Positions 46,533 through 56,855 are shown, numbered from the stretch's first letter. The stretch: 64,000 nt of DNA from Fabrea salina (GCA_022984795.1 JALIHJ010000012.1:248001-312000), one strand, 5' to 3'. Translations and numbers: made by a program. The notes: generated by a model from the letters alone, not told the origin.

Positions 46533-49028
46533 TTACATTAGGTAAGCCTTGATTATGTTGAGGAAGTTCTCGCGCTTGACTGGCTTGGGCACTAAATAGA
46601 GCTTACAGATGAAGGAAATGCCTGAGTTGTAGCACTTTTCCTCGTGTTCTTTTCCGTTGTTTCCAGAACTGCAGATGATAGGGACTTCACTGAGTTTATG
46701 TTGTTTCTCGTAGTCTCTGATCCACTTAGCAACCTCGTAGCCGGTGATGTCATAAAGGTTGGCGTCTAGAATAACTACTCCTGAATCTTGTTGGAGTTGG
46801 GGGTAGTTTTCCAGCACTTCTTTTCCGTTGTTGATGCAAACAGTTTCGATGTATTCCTTTTCAAGGAACTTTTTGAGGATTTCAGTGATGAACCTGTCGT
46901 CGTCAACAATAAGGACCTTCTTTTTGTCTTGGTTGGTTCTGGACTTCTGGGAGAAGCCTTGGATGATTCTAGAAACTTCTTTTTTCCGCAGAGGGTAGTT
47001 GAGGTACCCACTGGCTTCACAGGGAACTGCTGCACCTCTTTCTTTGAAGTTTTCGTTGACCATCAGGAAAATAGGGGTGTGTTGTTTAACGCCTTTAGTT
47101 TTCTCGATTTCTCTGAGTTTGCTCACCAAACTCACTCCGTTGTAGCCTTCCAAATTCAGTCCCACCAGAATTATCTGGAACTCAAAAAACCCGTTTCTAG
47201 AAAATATTTTAAGTGCTTCTTCTACTGAGTGCAACAGCACGTGGTTTATGTTCAGACTCGACAGGGTTTCTGAGTTAGCTCTTCCTGTTCTTGAGTTTTT
47301 GTCCAAAAGCAGTGTCCTCACTCCAACCATTTCCCTTCTTCTGCAGTCAGGCGGTGAGTCTGAGTCTTCAAAGTAAACTTCACAAGGTATACTCAACGTG
47401 AAAGTACTACCTTCTCCTAAACTACTCTTCACTTCTATTTTGCCGCCGTAGAACTCAGCAATTGTTTTTGAAATAAACAAACCCAAACCTGTGCCTCCGT
47501 AGTTCTTGCTGATCTTTTCGTCAGCTTGTTGGTATGGCGCAAAAAGCTTTTTGAGTTTTTCTTCGCAAATTCCAATTCCAGTGTCTTCCACCGACACTTT
47601 AAGGACTCCCCTTTTTTCGTGGTGGTACTCACACAACACTTGTTCTCCCTGGACACTGGAGCAGGAATTTGTGTCCTGGACAACGGGGACTTCTATTTTG
47701 TTAGACTCAAGGCAACTGTCTTTGGTTTGACAAGCAACTGTTTTTTGGTAGTTAACTGGGTTAAGGTCTATTTCGCCTTTGAGTTCTGTAAGTTCTTGGG
47801 TGTAAGTTTCGTTTTCTGTCTCTGACTCTTGCTCAGGGATTTCTCCACTTGAAGGAGCAATGCATATAAAGTTAGCTCCGTAAGCACTTGAAGAGTACTC
47901 AAGTATAGGAACGTGGTAGTTCTGGCCCTCGGGAATAGTTGAGTGGTCTATTTCCCAGGTTGCAGTTATTTTTATGTGGCCTTCTTCTGTGAACTTAATG
48001 GCGTTGCTCACAAGGTTCATTATAATCTGCATGAGTCTGGTTCCGTCGAACAACAGCTTTATGGGAGTTTCTTTGCTGATGTTGAGTTCGAGTTTGAGTC
48101 CTTTGTTCAGAGTTTGGTTTTTGAGGATGCTTAGAATTTTGTGCAGAATGAGTCTTATTTCGTGGGGGTTGGTGTTGGCAGTGAACATTCCTTGTTGAAT
48201 CTTAGAAACGTCAAGTACGTTGTTTATGAGGGTGTAAAGCATCTCTCCGCAGTCCAGTGCAGTCCTGATTAGGTTTTTGCTAGTTCCTTTTTCACTTTGT
48301 TCTTCACTAATCAAGTCCAAACTCCCCAACAAAGCATTCAAAGGGTTCCTGAACTCGTGCGAAAAAGCAGCAAAAAAGGTTTCAGTAGCTTTTCTGGCGT
48401 TTTCAGCTTCTTCCAAAAGGCCCTGCATGAACTTGTTGTCTTGTTTGTTGCACATAGTTAACCAAAGAGTCATGAAAAAGGTAGCAATCAAGTGGCCTCT
48501 GTTCAGAACCTGGGCACTGTCCACTACATTGCCTATGTATTCCCTTAGTTCTTCTTCTGTTTTGTAGTCCAAAGTGCCATTTAAGAGGTCATATTCGTAA
48601 GGAAGGGCAAAGAAAAACACAAAACTTGCAAAGCACCCTGCAAACAAGTACTGTTCAGAAGCCAACAGCAAGTAACTAGGAATCAGCGACTGGAAGAAAG
48701 ACAGGGCCAATGCTTCTGACGGAGATTCTGTTGCCACCAACAAGTTGTCAACTAACCAACCTATGCAAACTAAGTTCCCAAATAACTTCCAGTTACCGTA
48801 CCTCTTCATAAGCACTGGAATCACCAAAAAGTACACTGCTAAAGCCAAGTCCAGAAGATTCTTCGGGAACGAATGATGGAAGGTGTAAAAAAATGCGCAG
48901 AAAAAGCAAATCAAGCACAGCAAAATAATCAGCCCTACTCTGTACTCAAGTACTTGGGACTGCACTCTGTTCCTCTCAAATTTGGGGTAAGCGTATTTAA
49001 GCCAGGACTTTTTCTGAGTATTTACCAT
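46533..49028 (-). CDS. Hybrid sensor histidine kinase with degenerate and intact receiver domains
   Basis: This 831-residue protein has about five membrane helices (30-140, 178-192). A HisKA box follows with the phosphoacceptor His near 224 (AFSHEFRNPLN), then an HATPase domain at about 300-540 with the N box (MQIIMNLVSNAIKF), G1 (VEDTGIGI) and G2 (GGTGLGLFIS). A first receiver-like fold (about 560-680) has lost the acidic pair and the phosphoacceptor Asp. The second receiver (about 700-831) is intact: VLIVDDDRF, VVILDANL and the Lys in PKPVKRE. It would phosphorylate its own second receiver; the output partner is unknown. Such kinases are common in ciliates. Confidence 0.9.
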   Translation of the reverse strand: MVNTQKKSWLKYAYPKFERNRVQSQVLEYRVGLIILLCLICFFCAFFYTFHHSFPKNLLDLALAVYFLVIPVLMKRYGNWKLFGNLVCIGWLVDNLLVATESPSEALALSFFQSLIPSYLLLASEQYLFAGCFASFVFFFALPYEYDLLNGTLDYKTEEELREYIGNVVDSAQVLNRGHLIATFFMTLWLTMCNKQDNKFMQGLLEEAENARKATETFFAAFSHEFRNPLNALLGSLDLISEEQSEKGTSKNLIRTALDCGEMLYTLINNVLDVSKIQQGMFTANTNPHEIRLILHKILSILKNQTLNKGLKLELNISKETPIKLLFDGTRLMQIIMNLVSNAIKFTEEGHIKITATWEIDHSTIPEGQNYHVPILEYSSSAYGANFICIAPSSGEIPEQESETENETYTQELTELKGEIDLNPVNYQKTVACQTKDSCLESNKIEVPVVQDTNSCSSVQGEQVLCEYHHEKRGVLKVSVEDTGIGICEEKLKKLFAPYQQADEKISKNYGGTGLGLFISKTIAEFYGGKIEVKSSLGEGSTFTLSIPCEVYFEDSDSPPDCRRREMVGVRTLLLDKNSRTGRANSETLSSLNINHVLLHSVEEALKIFSRNGFFEFQIILVGLNLEGYNGVSLVSKLREIEKTKGVKQHTPIFLMVNENFKERGAAVPCEASGYLNYPLRKKEVSRIIQGFSQKSRTNQDKKKVLIVDDDRFITEILKKFLEKEYIETVCINNGKEVLENYPQLQQDSGVVILDANLYDITGYEVAKWIRDYEKQHKLSEVPIICSSGNNGKEHEEKCYNSGISFICKLYLVPKPVKRENFLNIIKAYLM

Positions 49029-49119
49029 TTCAGCTCAAATATTATCAATTCAAACTAACCAGTGTTGTGTAACTTAGATCATGCAATTATTAATTCTATT
49101 ATAACAAGAATATAATACA

Positions 49120-49893
49120 ATGCTAAATGAACCCGAAAATACCGGTTATAACGAAGACCTTCAACAACCACTTTTGAACCAACTCCAGGAGAGAGTTCTT
49201 CCGGAGCTTGAAAGAATCAACAACAGGTTCTTGGGGACCCAGTTACCTTTTGAGGGGAGTTTGCTGAGTTTAGCTTTAGGAATGCAGGCCTTGCAGTACC
49301 TGCTTAGTCTTTTAGTGTTAGGCGTTCCTGTTATTCTGGTGCCCTTAAGTTCCTTGCTTACTTTTGTTTTGTTTTGGGGGTTTATAGTTGCACTGTTAGC
49401 AATTTGTGCTTTTTACTTTTTGTTTGGAAGGTTGGAGAGGTTCTTTGAAGAAAAGGCTTTTGTGGTTTGGGTGGGACTTGCGCTTTGCGAGTTAGTTTTA
49501 ATAGCTTTTTTGGGAAGTTTTTTCCTTTTTGGAACAGCCATGCGGTTTTGTGCAGTGCTGAGTACTGGGTTTTTAGGAGTGACTCTGTACAAAGCACTAG
49601 TTCCTGAGGAATTTGAAGTTGGAAAGGGCAGGCAGTTGATGCTGAGTGTGTTCTTAGGGTGCTTTCTGTGCTTTTTAGTAGTTGACCGTCCAAGCCAGTC
49701 AATACTGAGCCTTTTCCCCATAATTTGGGCTATACTATACTCATGCTACTCCCTTAGCGACTTCAAGGAGTTTTCTGAAGACCGAACAGCCAACTTCAAA
49801 AACGCTTGTTTTGTCCAGGTGTGCATGTTCAAAACCAAAGTTAACTTCACTGCTAAAGCTGTTTCTATTCTCTTTACGAGTTCGCGGGAATAG
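49120..49893 (+). CDS. Six- to seven-helix membrane protein of unknown function
   Basis: This encodes 257 residues. An acidic cytosolic N-terminus (MLNEPENTGYNEDLQQPLL, di-leucine type) precedes about seven hydrophobic helices at residues 48-215, then a soluble tail. It resembles TMBIM/Bax-inhibitor proteins in overall plan but lacks their signature as far as I can see. A 91-bp spacer separates it from the divergent histidine kinase. Confidence 0.65.
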   Translation: MLNEPENTGYNEDLQQPLLNQLQERVLPELERINNRFLGTQLPFEGSLLSLALGMQALQYLLSLLVLGVPVILVPLSSLLTFVLFWGFIVALLAICAFYFLFGRLERFFEEKAFVVWVGLALCELVLIAFLGSFFLFGTAMRFCAVLSTGFLGVTLYKALVPEEFEVGKGRQLMLSVFLGCFLCFLVVDRPSQSILSLFPIIWAILYSCYSLSDFKEFSEDRTANFKNACFVQVCMFKTKVNFTAKAVSILFTSSRE

Positions 49894-50009
49894 TAATTTA
49901 TTAAATCATTACTTACGAGCCTAGCCTTCACACATTTTTCTAGAAAAATTTCTTCAACAGGTTGCACAATTAATTCCCCAAAACTAGGAATACTAAGAAG
50001 TTCTCCCAT
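49746..50009 (-). CDS. Doubtful small gene antisense to the end of the membrane protein gene
   Basis: This is an 87-codon frame starting MGELLSIPSFGELIVQP in a typical AT-rich start context. It fills a 169-bp gap that otherwise has no gene, but its last 49 codons lie antisense to the neighbour's coding region. The first 38 residues are unconstrained by that overlap. It may be real with an unusual 148-bp convergent overlap, or chance. Confidence 0.2.
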   Translation of the reverse strand: MGELLSIPSFGELIVQPVEEIFLEKCVKARLVSNDLINYYSRELVKRIETALAVKLTLVLNMHTWTKQAFLKLAVRSSENSLKSLRE

Positions 50010-50062
50010 AATTTAAAACTGTAAGTTAAATCTAAACCATTATTGCCTAATTCTGTGGAATA

Positions 50063-50584
50063 ATGAAATTAACAGAGGTAATCAGAAGGGGATGCTTCTT
50101 CTTGAGTGTTAGGCACTTCGTAACAACTTACATGCTAAGTTCACTACTGTACCTTCTACTTGTTTATGCTTCTGTGCTGAGTCCAGACACCATGATTTGG
50201 GCTTGGCTCTTTTCGGCCTTTTTGCTTTCTACCGCTAGGTTGGTGTTTCTTTCCCGAGAGAACTCAACTGAATTCGATAACAACTATATCCAGATGATAG
50301 CTTTCCAGTACGCAAGTCAGTTCAGTAACTTAGACGATTTCCTCAATTTAGCTGAAGACAACTCCCAAGGCGCTACTTCACAAGAAATAAGTAGACTTCC
50401 CCATTTGGAAGCTTCGGACCCAGGGAGTTGCTGCATTTGTATACAAGATGTGGAAAAGGGCGACCAAATCACTGTGATGCCCTGTTCCCATACCTTTCAT
50501 AGTTCTTGCGTGGATGAGTGGCTCGTTCAAAAAGCAAGTTGTCCTATATGCAAGGCTACTTTGGACGCTTCAAACGTAGTTTGA
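50063..50584 (+). CDS. Membrane RING-H2 E3 ubiquitin ligase
   Basis: This 173-residue protein has two membrane helices (about residues 18-38 and 45-65) and a linker. A C-terminal RING-H2 finger lies at about 125-165 with the pattern CCICIQD, PCSHTFHSSCVDEWL and CPIC, so all eight zinc ligands are present. Proteins of this layout ubiquitinate membrane or secretory-path substrates. It ends in TGA, with the next ATG 29 bp on. Confidence 0.85.
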   Translation: MKLTEVIRRGCFFLSVRHFVTTYMLSSLLYLLLVYASVLSPDTMIWAWLFSAFLLSTARLVFLSRENSTEFDNNYIQMIAFQYASQFSNLDDFLNLAEDNSQGATSQEISRLPHLEASDPGSCCICIQDVEKGDQITVMPCSHTFHSSCVDEWLVQKASCPICKATLDASNVV

Positions 50585-50613
50585 ACCATAAATAAGACTT
50601 TTGGTATAATTAA

Positions 50614-51021
50614 ATGGCCAGTTTAGAGGATTTGAAAAACGCGCTAAAAGAAACACTGGACTCAAGAGGAGTTTTATCTGAAATCAAAGCAAAGATCAGG
50701 TCAGAAATATTTTCAGCTTTAGACGATCAAGAAGTTGCCAGACCAAAACTCACAGATGAAAACTTAATTATAAACGAGTTAATTAGAGAGTACCTTTCCT
50801 ACAACAACTACCACCACGCAGCTTCAGTGCTACTTGCAGAAACGGGACAGCCCTCAGAACCTCCTTTTGACAGGGCTTACTTAGCAAGGGAACTCAGAGT
50901 AGCAGAGGACTTTAAGTCCCGCTCTGTTCCTTTGCTTTACGGACTTGTAAGGGGGTTAAGACCCAACGCCCAAGAAACCCAACCGCAGTCCAACTTTCAA
51001 ATTTTTAAACCTCCAAGTTAA
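50614..51021 (+). CDS. CEP20: CEP20/FOPNL (FOR20)-like centriolar protein
   Basis: This 135-residue protein has an N-terminal helix (SLEDLKNALKETLDSRGVLSEIKAKIRSEIF) and a LisH motif at about residues 48-80 (LIREYLSYNNYHHAASVLLAETG). The FOP-family continuation PPFDRAYLARELRV follows. FOR20/FOPNL is a basal-body protein; in Paramecium, family members are known to be needed for basal-body docking. Length is close to the animal protein (174) minus its tail. PLK4 and a CEP19-like gene lie in the same window. Confidence 0.88.
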   Translation: MASLEDLKNALKETLDSRGVLSEIKAKIRSEIFSALDDQEVARPKLTDENLIINELIREYLSYNNYHHAASVLLAETGQPSEPPFDRAYLARELRVAEDFKSRSVPLLYGLVRGLRPNAQETQPQSNFQIFKPPS

Positions 51022-51035
51022 GTTTAGTGTTATTC

Positions 51036-52022
51036 TTAGTAAAGGTTAAAGAAGTGGTAAGCAGAGTCCGGAAACTCAGTGAAAACACCGTCAAGTTGTT
51101 CGTAGTTAAGTTTCATGTAGTAGCTTTCCACTTCGGCTTCAGAGTTAATGAAGTCATCCCTGACTACCCAGGGGTGCACTGCCAACTCCAACTCGTGGGC
51201 TTCTTCTACAAATCCACTTGAAGCTCCGTTTTCGCCAAAAATAAACCCGAAGTTAGGACCTAAAGCATTTACAGCGTCTTTGTACTCGTTGATGTCGTAG
51301 TTAAGAACACTCTTCATAAGGAAAGTCAAAGGCAAGTCAGTCTGCGTAGATAAGTACTTGAGGCTCTGCAGTTCAAAGCACTGAAGAACAACTGGGCACT
51401 TTGCACTGGCACCTTTGATGTCTGATATTCCTTTTTGTTTAAGGACTTTCAAAAGCATGTCTTCAACTGGAAACCCAGCTGAATTAAAGTACTCTGGGTT
51501 CTTAAGTTCAATGTAAGCCCCCAAAAGAGGCTTGTTGATTGCCGTTCTTTTTTGGTTTTCAGTTATTACCCAGTCCAAAGCTTCTTCAATAGTGATCTTT
51601 TTGAAAACGTTCAAACTCTGAGGCCTTTTAGGTATTCTTTGCTTGGCATCTAGTTTTTTGACTTGTTCTAAGGTGAAGTTCTGCGCAAACCACCCTGTTT
51701 CAGTAACCTTTCCCGCAAAGGTAGAGTACGTCAGGGTAGTTTTTAGGTGCTGGAACTCAGGCAGTTCAGAAACGTTTGAAGTGTCGTTTAGGTTCGCGTC
51801 GTGGTTTATAAGTAAGTAACCGTCTTTAGTAGGCACCAAGTCAGGTTCAATGAAGTCAGCTCCCATGTAAGCAGCCACTTGATAAGCTTGCATGGTATGT
51901 TCAGGAATGTACCCACAAGCTCCCCTGTGGGCTATTATCAAGGGCTTGTCTTCTTTGTAGAAGTAAGTAGCTGGAGAGCGCTTTGCCAGCCCTTGAGTAA
52001 ACAGTAGCAATACCAACAACAT
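51036..52022 (-). CDS. Secreted glycerophosphodiester phosphodiesterase
   Basis: This 328-residue protein has a signal peptide (about 1-13). The GDPD barrel contains IIAHRGACGYIPEHT with His 32, FIEPDLVPTKDG with the Glu/Asp metal ligands, and NHDANL with the second His. The enzyme cleaves glycerophosphodiesters to glycerol-3-phosphate and an alcohol, probably in lysosomal or external compartments. The fold continues to the end with LGAYIELKNPEYF. It is 31 bp from the sulfatase-like gene on the same strand. Confidence 0.9.
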   Translation of the reverse strand: MLLVLLLFTQGLAKRSPATYFYKEDKPLIIAHRGACGYIPEHTMQAYQVAAYMGADFIEPDLVPTKDGYLLINHDANLNDTSNVSELPEFQHLKTTLTYSTFAGKVTETGWFAQNFTLEQVKKLDAKQRIPKRPQSLNVFKKITIEEALDWVITENQKRTAINKPLLGAYIELKNPEYFNSAGFPVEDMLLKVLKQKGISDIKGASAKCPVVLQCFELQSLKYLSTQTDLPLTFLMKSVLNYDINEYKDAVNALGPNFGFIFGENGASSGFVEEAHELELAVHPWVVRDDFINSEAEVESYYMKLNYEQLDGVFTEFPDSAYHFFNLY

Positions 52023-52053
52023 ATTAATGATCAGAAATTAATTAAAAGTTTCC

Positions 52054-54294
52054 TTACTTTTGGTAGCAAGCACAGTCCATAGAACCTATTTCAAGGCAGT
52101 TCCTGTCTTCTACATACTTAAATAAACTCTGCCCAAACTTGTACCTGCCTGAAGTCTGTGCCCTGTACTCACTCCAAGCTTTGGAGTCCAGTAGTTTTTC
52201 TTCAGTAACATTTTTCGGAGTGTCTTTTTTAGCCCACGAAAGCATTTCTAGGTCCATAGCTGCATCCAAAAACCACAAGTAACTGTCCATGTCCTTTATT
52301 AAATCAAAAACCGTGACGTCGTAGCACTTCTTGGATGTGCAGGGAGGAATGTTTTCTAGGCCGATGTAGAACTGTTGTTTGTAGCCCAGGAAAGAAGCCT
52401 TTTCAGGACTCAAAGTATGCTTCATAGGGTTTGTTTTAGGACTTTTTTCGGAATAAGTCTGTATGCAGTGTTCCATGTGCTTAAACACATTTGGGACTTG
52501 CAAATCGAACCCTTCCCAGCCGTCCATGTTGTAAAACTGCTTTCCTTTGAAGTACCAAATATCCTTGATGTACTTTTCGTTGGCAGAGCAATCCCATATG
52601 CTTGTGTAGTTCCTAGGGTGGCTACTTGGTCCGCCGAACTCTGGCAGTTCTGCTAGGTGCCTTACAGTCCAGTAAGTGTCGTAGGGACTGATGAGTCTTT
52701 GCTTATTCTGCAGCAGTCCTTTTCCGATAAAAGGGTACTTTTCAACCAACCACTTCGGAAAGACTCCTACCCAGTTGGGCATTTTGTGCTCAACCCTGCC
52801 AGCCCCAGAAAAGGTGTAGTAAAGACTCATGTGCGACCCGTGGTCAGAAGTGATTAGAACTACAGTTTTGTTAAGTTCTTTTGAGTGGTCTAGCCACTCC
52901 AGTAACTTAGAAAAAGACAAGTCCAGAGTTTTGATAACTTCCATAATGCTGGCTTCGTGGAGCCTCCTGCAGGCAAAAGGGCCATTTTGCCCTGTTCTTG
53001 GTAGTTAGTCGAACTCCTTTAAGTACCCAAAAACTCTGTCGTGAACGTGTTCCCCGTTGATGCACCTTCTCCTCATGGAGTTAACTCCGTTGAAGTTACT
53101 GAAGGTAGTGTTCACAGGAGTGTACTCAGGGTGGCACCAGGGCTGGAACACAAAGGTCATCGACTCCCTGCATTCTTTTTTGAGGAACCTGTAACTCCCA
53201 GTCTTCCCAGCAAAACCGTTGAGGGTACAGCACTGCGTTTCCTGTTGCTTGAAAATCTTTAAATAGGCTCCCCCTTCGCTCTTTGCGTGCTTGGGACCCT
53301 GTGTATATAGCTTTTGTGTTTTAGCTCTGTGTTGTACCCAACTGTAGAGACTCTTAGCATCTGGAAAACCCTGTAGGTTGAGTTCAGCCTTTCCAGAGTA
53401 TCCACAGTTGCTTGCATTTTCCTCATGAATGCGCTCTGGACAAAGTGTCTATTTGGAAAACCAGCAAGTTAAGTTTAGTGCTTCTTCTACTGAAACTTCC
53501 AAGTCTCTGTTCTACGTTTTCGTCCTTCAAGTTTTGCACGTAGTAGTTTTCTTGGTCTCCACAAAACACCTGGAGAGTACTTAGCTGTGACGTTGAAGTT
53601 TCCCACTCCTGGCAAAGTATACCTTTTTTCAAGGCTTTTGGCTTTCCACTCTGCAATTCCGAAGTTCGTCCAAATGAACTCGTCGTTATCAGTGGCTCAG
53701 AAGTCAGGGTACTCGACAACAGTGGCCTTTTGGTTCCAGCAACTCAACGAAAGCACTCCATTATTTAGTTGCGAAAACTTGTGGACTTCAGGACCTTGTC
53801 ACTCCACTCATGAGAAGTTAAAAGTTCTGTCTGGAAATATTCCAGCCCAAGGAGTAGACTCAGAATGATGTCACACTTGTTCCACAAGTAAAGCAAGTGG
53901 TCTCCTCCCAAGCCCCTGTTCCACTCGTTCAGAGCCACTACCGCTTTTTCAGCCCAGAACCACCAACTTATCACCAAAACTCCACCAAAAAAATACCCCC
54001 AAAACTTGCAGTTGCCTAACTTTGACCTTGCTGCTCCAAAAAACTTAGCAACATAGATTAAAAAGAAACCAACTACCCAAAAACCCAACAAACCCCGTAA
54101 AGTTATACTGACCGTGGTGGAGCAGTGTAGTACTTAAGTCTGCAAGTGCAGTGTTTTAAAAGACCAACCAACCCACTCCAAGCGATAGTGCTTTGATGAA
54201 GGGTTTATTTTTTGAAACTAAAAAGTGGCAGCACAGTCAACATGAGAGTCCCAACTGCTGAGCTACCGAAGCACACTCCAAAAGAAGCCATCAT
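52054..54294 (-). pseudogene. DUF229/sulfatase-like membrane protein; 3' half intact, 5' half frameshifted
   Basis: The open part (52944-52054, 296 residues) holds TSDHGSHMSLYYTF, the metal-binding DHG of alkaline-phosphatase-fold DUF229 proteins, and a Cys-rich end. Upstream, the family segments NDEFIWTNFGIAEWKAKSL, VFQIDTLSRAH and MRKMQATVDTLERL lie in different frames, with shifts near 52990-53005 and 53424 and several beyond. An N-terminal membrane helix lies near 54.08 kb. The start is uncertain: ATGs at 54294, 54291 or 54441 are possible. The intact part has no break, so the gene may be whole in the organism and the sequence faulty. DUF229 enzymes hydrolyse sulfate or phosphate esters. 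Confidence 0.7.
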
Positions 54295-54524
54295 GGTCCT
54301 TAATGAACTTAACGTCTCCCCTGCAAAGTGTACTCGTAAAGCGCTGTGCAAGCTTTAAAACAGCACTAAGTAACACCAAGGAACAGGAGTTCTTGCTTGG
54401 TGAGTTTCCAAAAGAGAACACAAATCTTCTTTGCGGCCCATATTAGTTATTTTGGACACTGAACTACTAATAATGTCCACAGGTATCTAACCTGAGCTAA
54501 TTTGGTTTTTATTAACTTTAAATT

Positions 54525-54707
54525 ATGGAAAACAGAATCAGAAGTAGCCCTAAAGCTGGACTTGTTTACTCAGAAAGGGGACTCTAGAGGAGTCATGTGC
54601 AAGCCTAAATGCTGCCTATTAAGTCCATGACACTGGAACAAATCGAAGAGTTAGAAAAATAACTGAACAGAACAAGTGATGAATTAACCCAGTTACAGCT
54701 CTATTAA
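54525..54707 (+). pseudogene. Short coiled-coil gene with frameshift
   Basis: This starts MENRIRSSPKAGLVYSERGL in the usual AT-rich context, then is shifted. It ends TLEQIEELEK and LNRTSDELTQLQLY, suggesting a protein of about 60 residues with a short coiled coil. Its stop overlaps the CEP19-like gene's stop by 15 bp in convergent orientation. No family is assigned. Confidence 0.35.
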
Positions 54708-55150
54708 ATCTTCATCTGGCTTTGCGCATCTATAGATGGCGTCGAAGTCGTACTCGTTTTGGTCTTCGTAAAAACCTTCTTCGTCAGACGACCCTTCGCG
54801 CGGACTGTACAGGTCCATGTTGTCAATGTACTTGTTAAAGAAGCCAAATCCTGCTGGTCCCCCAGCATGTCTCTGAGTTTTTGGGGTCAGAGAACTTTCC
54901 GCCGTAGTTGTCGTCTTGGTTTCTCTGCATAGTTTCTATGAGCCGTATTATTTGTTCAGGGTCGATGCTTGAGAGGTAACTTCAAGATGGGCCGCCATTA
55001 AGTTTCAAGGACAAATTCAGGGCTTTCTTCAAGTCTTGTTCTGATATTGGAATTTCGTGTATACTTAGTCACCTTTATTTTGCCTTGTAAATCTGCTAGC
55101 TTAGGTGGTTGGAAACGAATCGCTAGTTTAAGGGGTTCGATGGTACTCAT
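54693..55150 (-). pseudogene. CEP19: CEP19-like centriolar protein, frameshifted
   Basis: The start MSTIEPLKLAIRFQPPKLA matches the CEP19 N-terminus (IRFQPP). After a shift, ISEQDLKKALNLSL, SYLSSIDPEQIIRLIETMQ and DDNYGGKFSDPKN follow. After another shift the acidic end FFNKYIDNMDLYSPREGSSDEEGFY appears. CEP19 sits at the centriole with FOP and CEP350 and recruits RABL2 to start intraflagellar transport. Two shifts and one in-frame TGA separate the pieces, in line with the damage across the whole right arm. Confidence 0.7.
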
Positions 55151-55588
55151 TTAATAAAGTTATTTGAATGTTTAATACTTAAAAGCTAGCCTTGAGTGTG
55201 GGGAATGCGATTCTACTACACTGTCTTCTTCATAAGTACCTACTTTCTACAAAGACTCTGGAACTACCCTTGTGGACCTCCTGGTTAGGTGTCTTCTGGG
55301 AGTTTGTCTGGGACTCCTAGTGAAGTTCTTCCCAAAACACGGAACTCCAGTCCAAAATTTTCTGGGTTTTTTTCTATGCTTTGTTGTTTCTCTTTGGACC
55401 TACTCAACTCTAAACTGCTTTTCAGAAACAATCATCAAGAACTTACTGGCTCAAACACTCCTACAATGGAACCCTATGACTGCACTTAGACTCATCAGGA
55501 AAGTCTGTTTTTGAACTCTTTTAGTTAGAAGTCCGGAGTCGCTTCTTTGGATGTTGATGATCACTCTAGGTTGGACTCAATTGTGAGT

Positions 55589-55603
55589 CTAAGTAACAAT
55601 TAC
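55589..55603 (-). other. 15-nt intron in the second kelch gene
   Basis: The coding strand reads GTAATTGTTACTTAG, positioned as the third intron of the intact copy. A further donor near 58.35 kb matches the first intron's place but is two bases short. Confidence 0.7.
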
Positions 55604-56764
55604 TCTTGAACTTCGTGCTGAGAACCTTCTGAAGGAGCTACTAAACCAGATAAATGGTACCCTGTTTTTTCGGTGTCTAGGTCTCGGAAGACCTGAGTAA
55701 AACTTACAGAAGGAATAAAACTTACGTAGAATACAGAAGGCAAACTCCCTACAAATACTTTGTGCTTCGAAGCTGCAATGGTTTGGACCACTGAACTCTG
55801 TTGGTCGGGAATCGAAGATGTGGAGTTCATTTCAGCTGGATTGCAGAGGCATAACTGAACAACTCCGATATTTCAAGGCTTATCTTGCTTCCAGTTAGTG
55901 TCTGGCAGTTCCTGCACACAATGTGAATTAAACACCCCGTTTCGTCAAACACTTGGCAATCAGTTTCTAGGTCTCCTTGGATTGACTCGAAAGCAAGGCT
56001 AATTGTGGGGTGGCAAATGTCTTCTAAAAGGCACTGTCCTCCGTAGTAGTGAAGTTTCAGTTTAACTTCTAAGTCGCCGTGATGTTGTCGTTTTCTTTTT
56101 CCAGCACTACGTAGGGCACAAGGTTTTTGGTTTCTTCTAAGTTATCGTAAACAAACACCAGCAAAAGCCTCCCTGCCAAAAGCAAGCAAAACCCATAAAA
56201 GCACACCCAAAAAACCCCCTAAAAGGTTTTTTTGTACATCATAAGGGTAGTTTAGTGTGTAGTTGTGTGAAGACTTGAAAATGTCAACCTTAGCCACTAA
56301 GTTTCTTAGCTTCTTGATGCTTAAAACTGAAGCCAAAAGCAACACTCCTATAAAAGCAAAAACAAAACGACTTGAGTAAATAAAACTTTGGTAGCTCCCA
56401 GAAGCCCCAGTGTAGAAGTCGAGGCTGGAGAGACAACTGACAACAAGTCTTTCGGTAAGTAGGCTGGACAGAACCTACGTAGCAGCCGCAGTAGCCTGAG
56501 CACTGTTTCACTTGCAGTCCCGTTGTTAGGACAGAAGTGGTCTTCAGGACAAGGTCTACTGGTAAATCGAAGTTTGAACCTTCAAAAAGTATTGTAAGTA
56601 CCTGGGGCACTTTGACATGGCTCGGGCTCATACGCAGAAAGGTACCTTTTGGGCAGACAGAGCAAGCTCCTTGGTTTTCAAAAGTCCCTGGACTAGGTGG
56701 TTCTTTAGTTAGGGTCCTCATGTGTATTCTTTGAAAGAGTTAGTTGGAATGTACTTCCTTATAG

Positions 56765-56855
56765 CACCACTTGAAGCAGACTCTGAAGCAGACTTTGAAG
56801 CGGACCTTGAAGTAGTCTCTGGAGCAGCTTCTGAAGTAGACCCTCCTCCGTGCAC
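56765..56855 (-). repeat. Short in-frame repeats encoding Ser/Ala/Glu units
   Basis: Units of about 15 bp encoding variations of SASESA/SASKSA follow one another (coding strand), in the linker between kelch and Cys-rich parts of the second kelch gene. The intact copy lacks them at this place (SATSGAIIRR only). Confidence 0.6.

Noticed and set aside
55272-55514. Plus-strand open frame with hydrophobic text
   Set aside because: The minus strand here encodes the C-terminal part of the second kelch gene, matched segment by segment to the intact copy, so the plus frame is its shadow.
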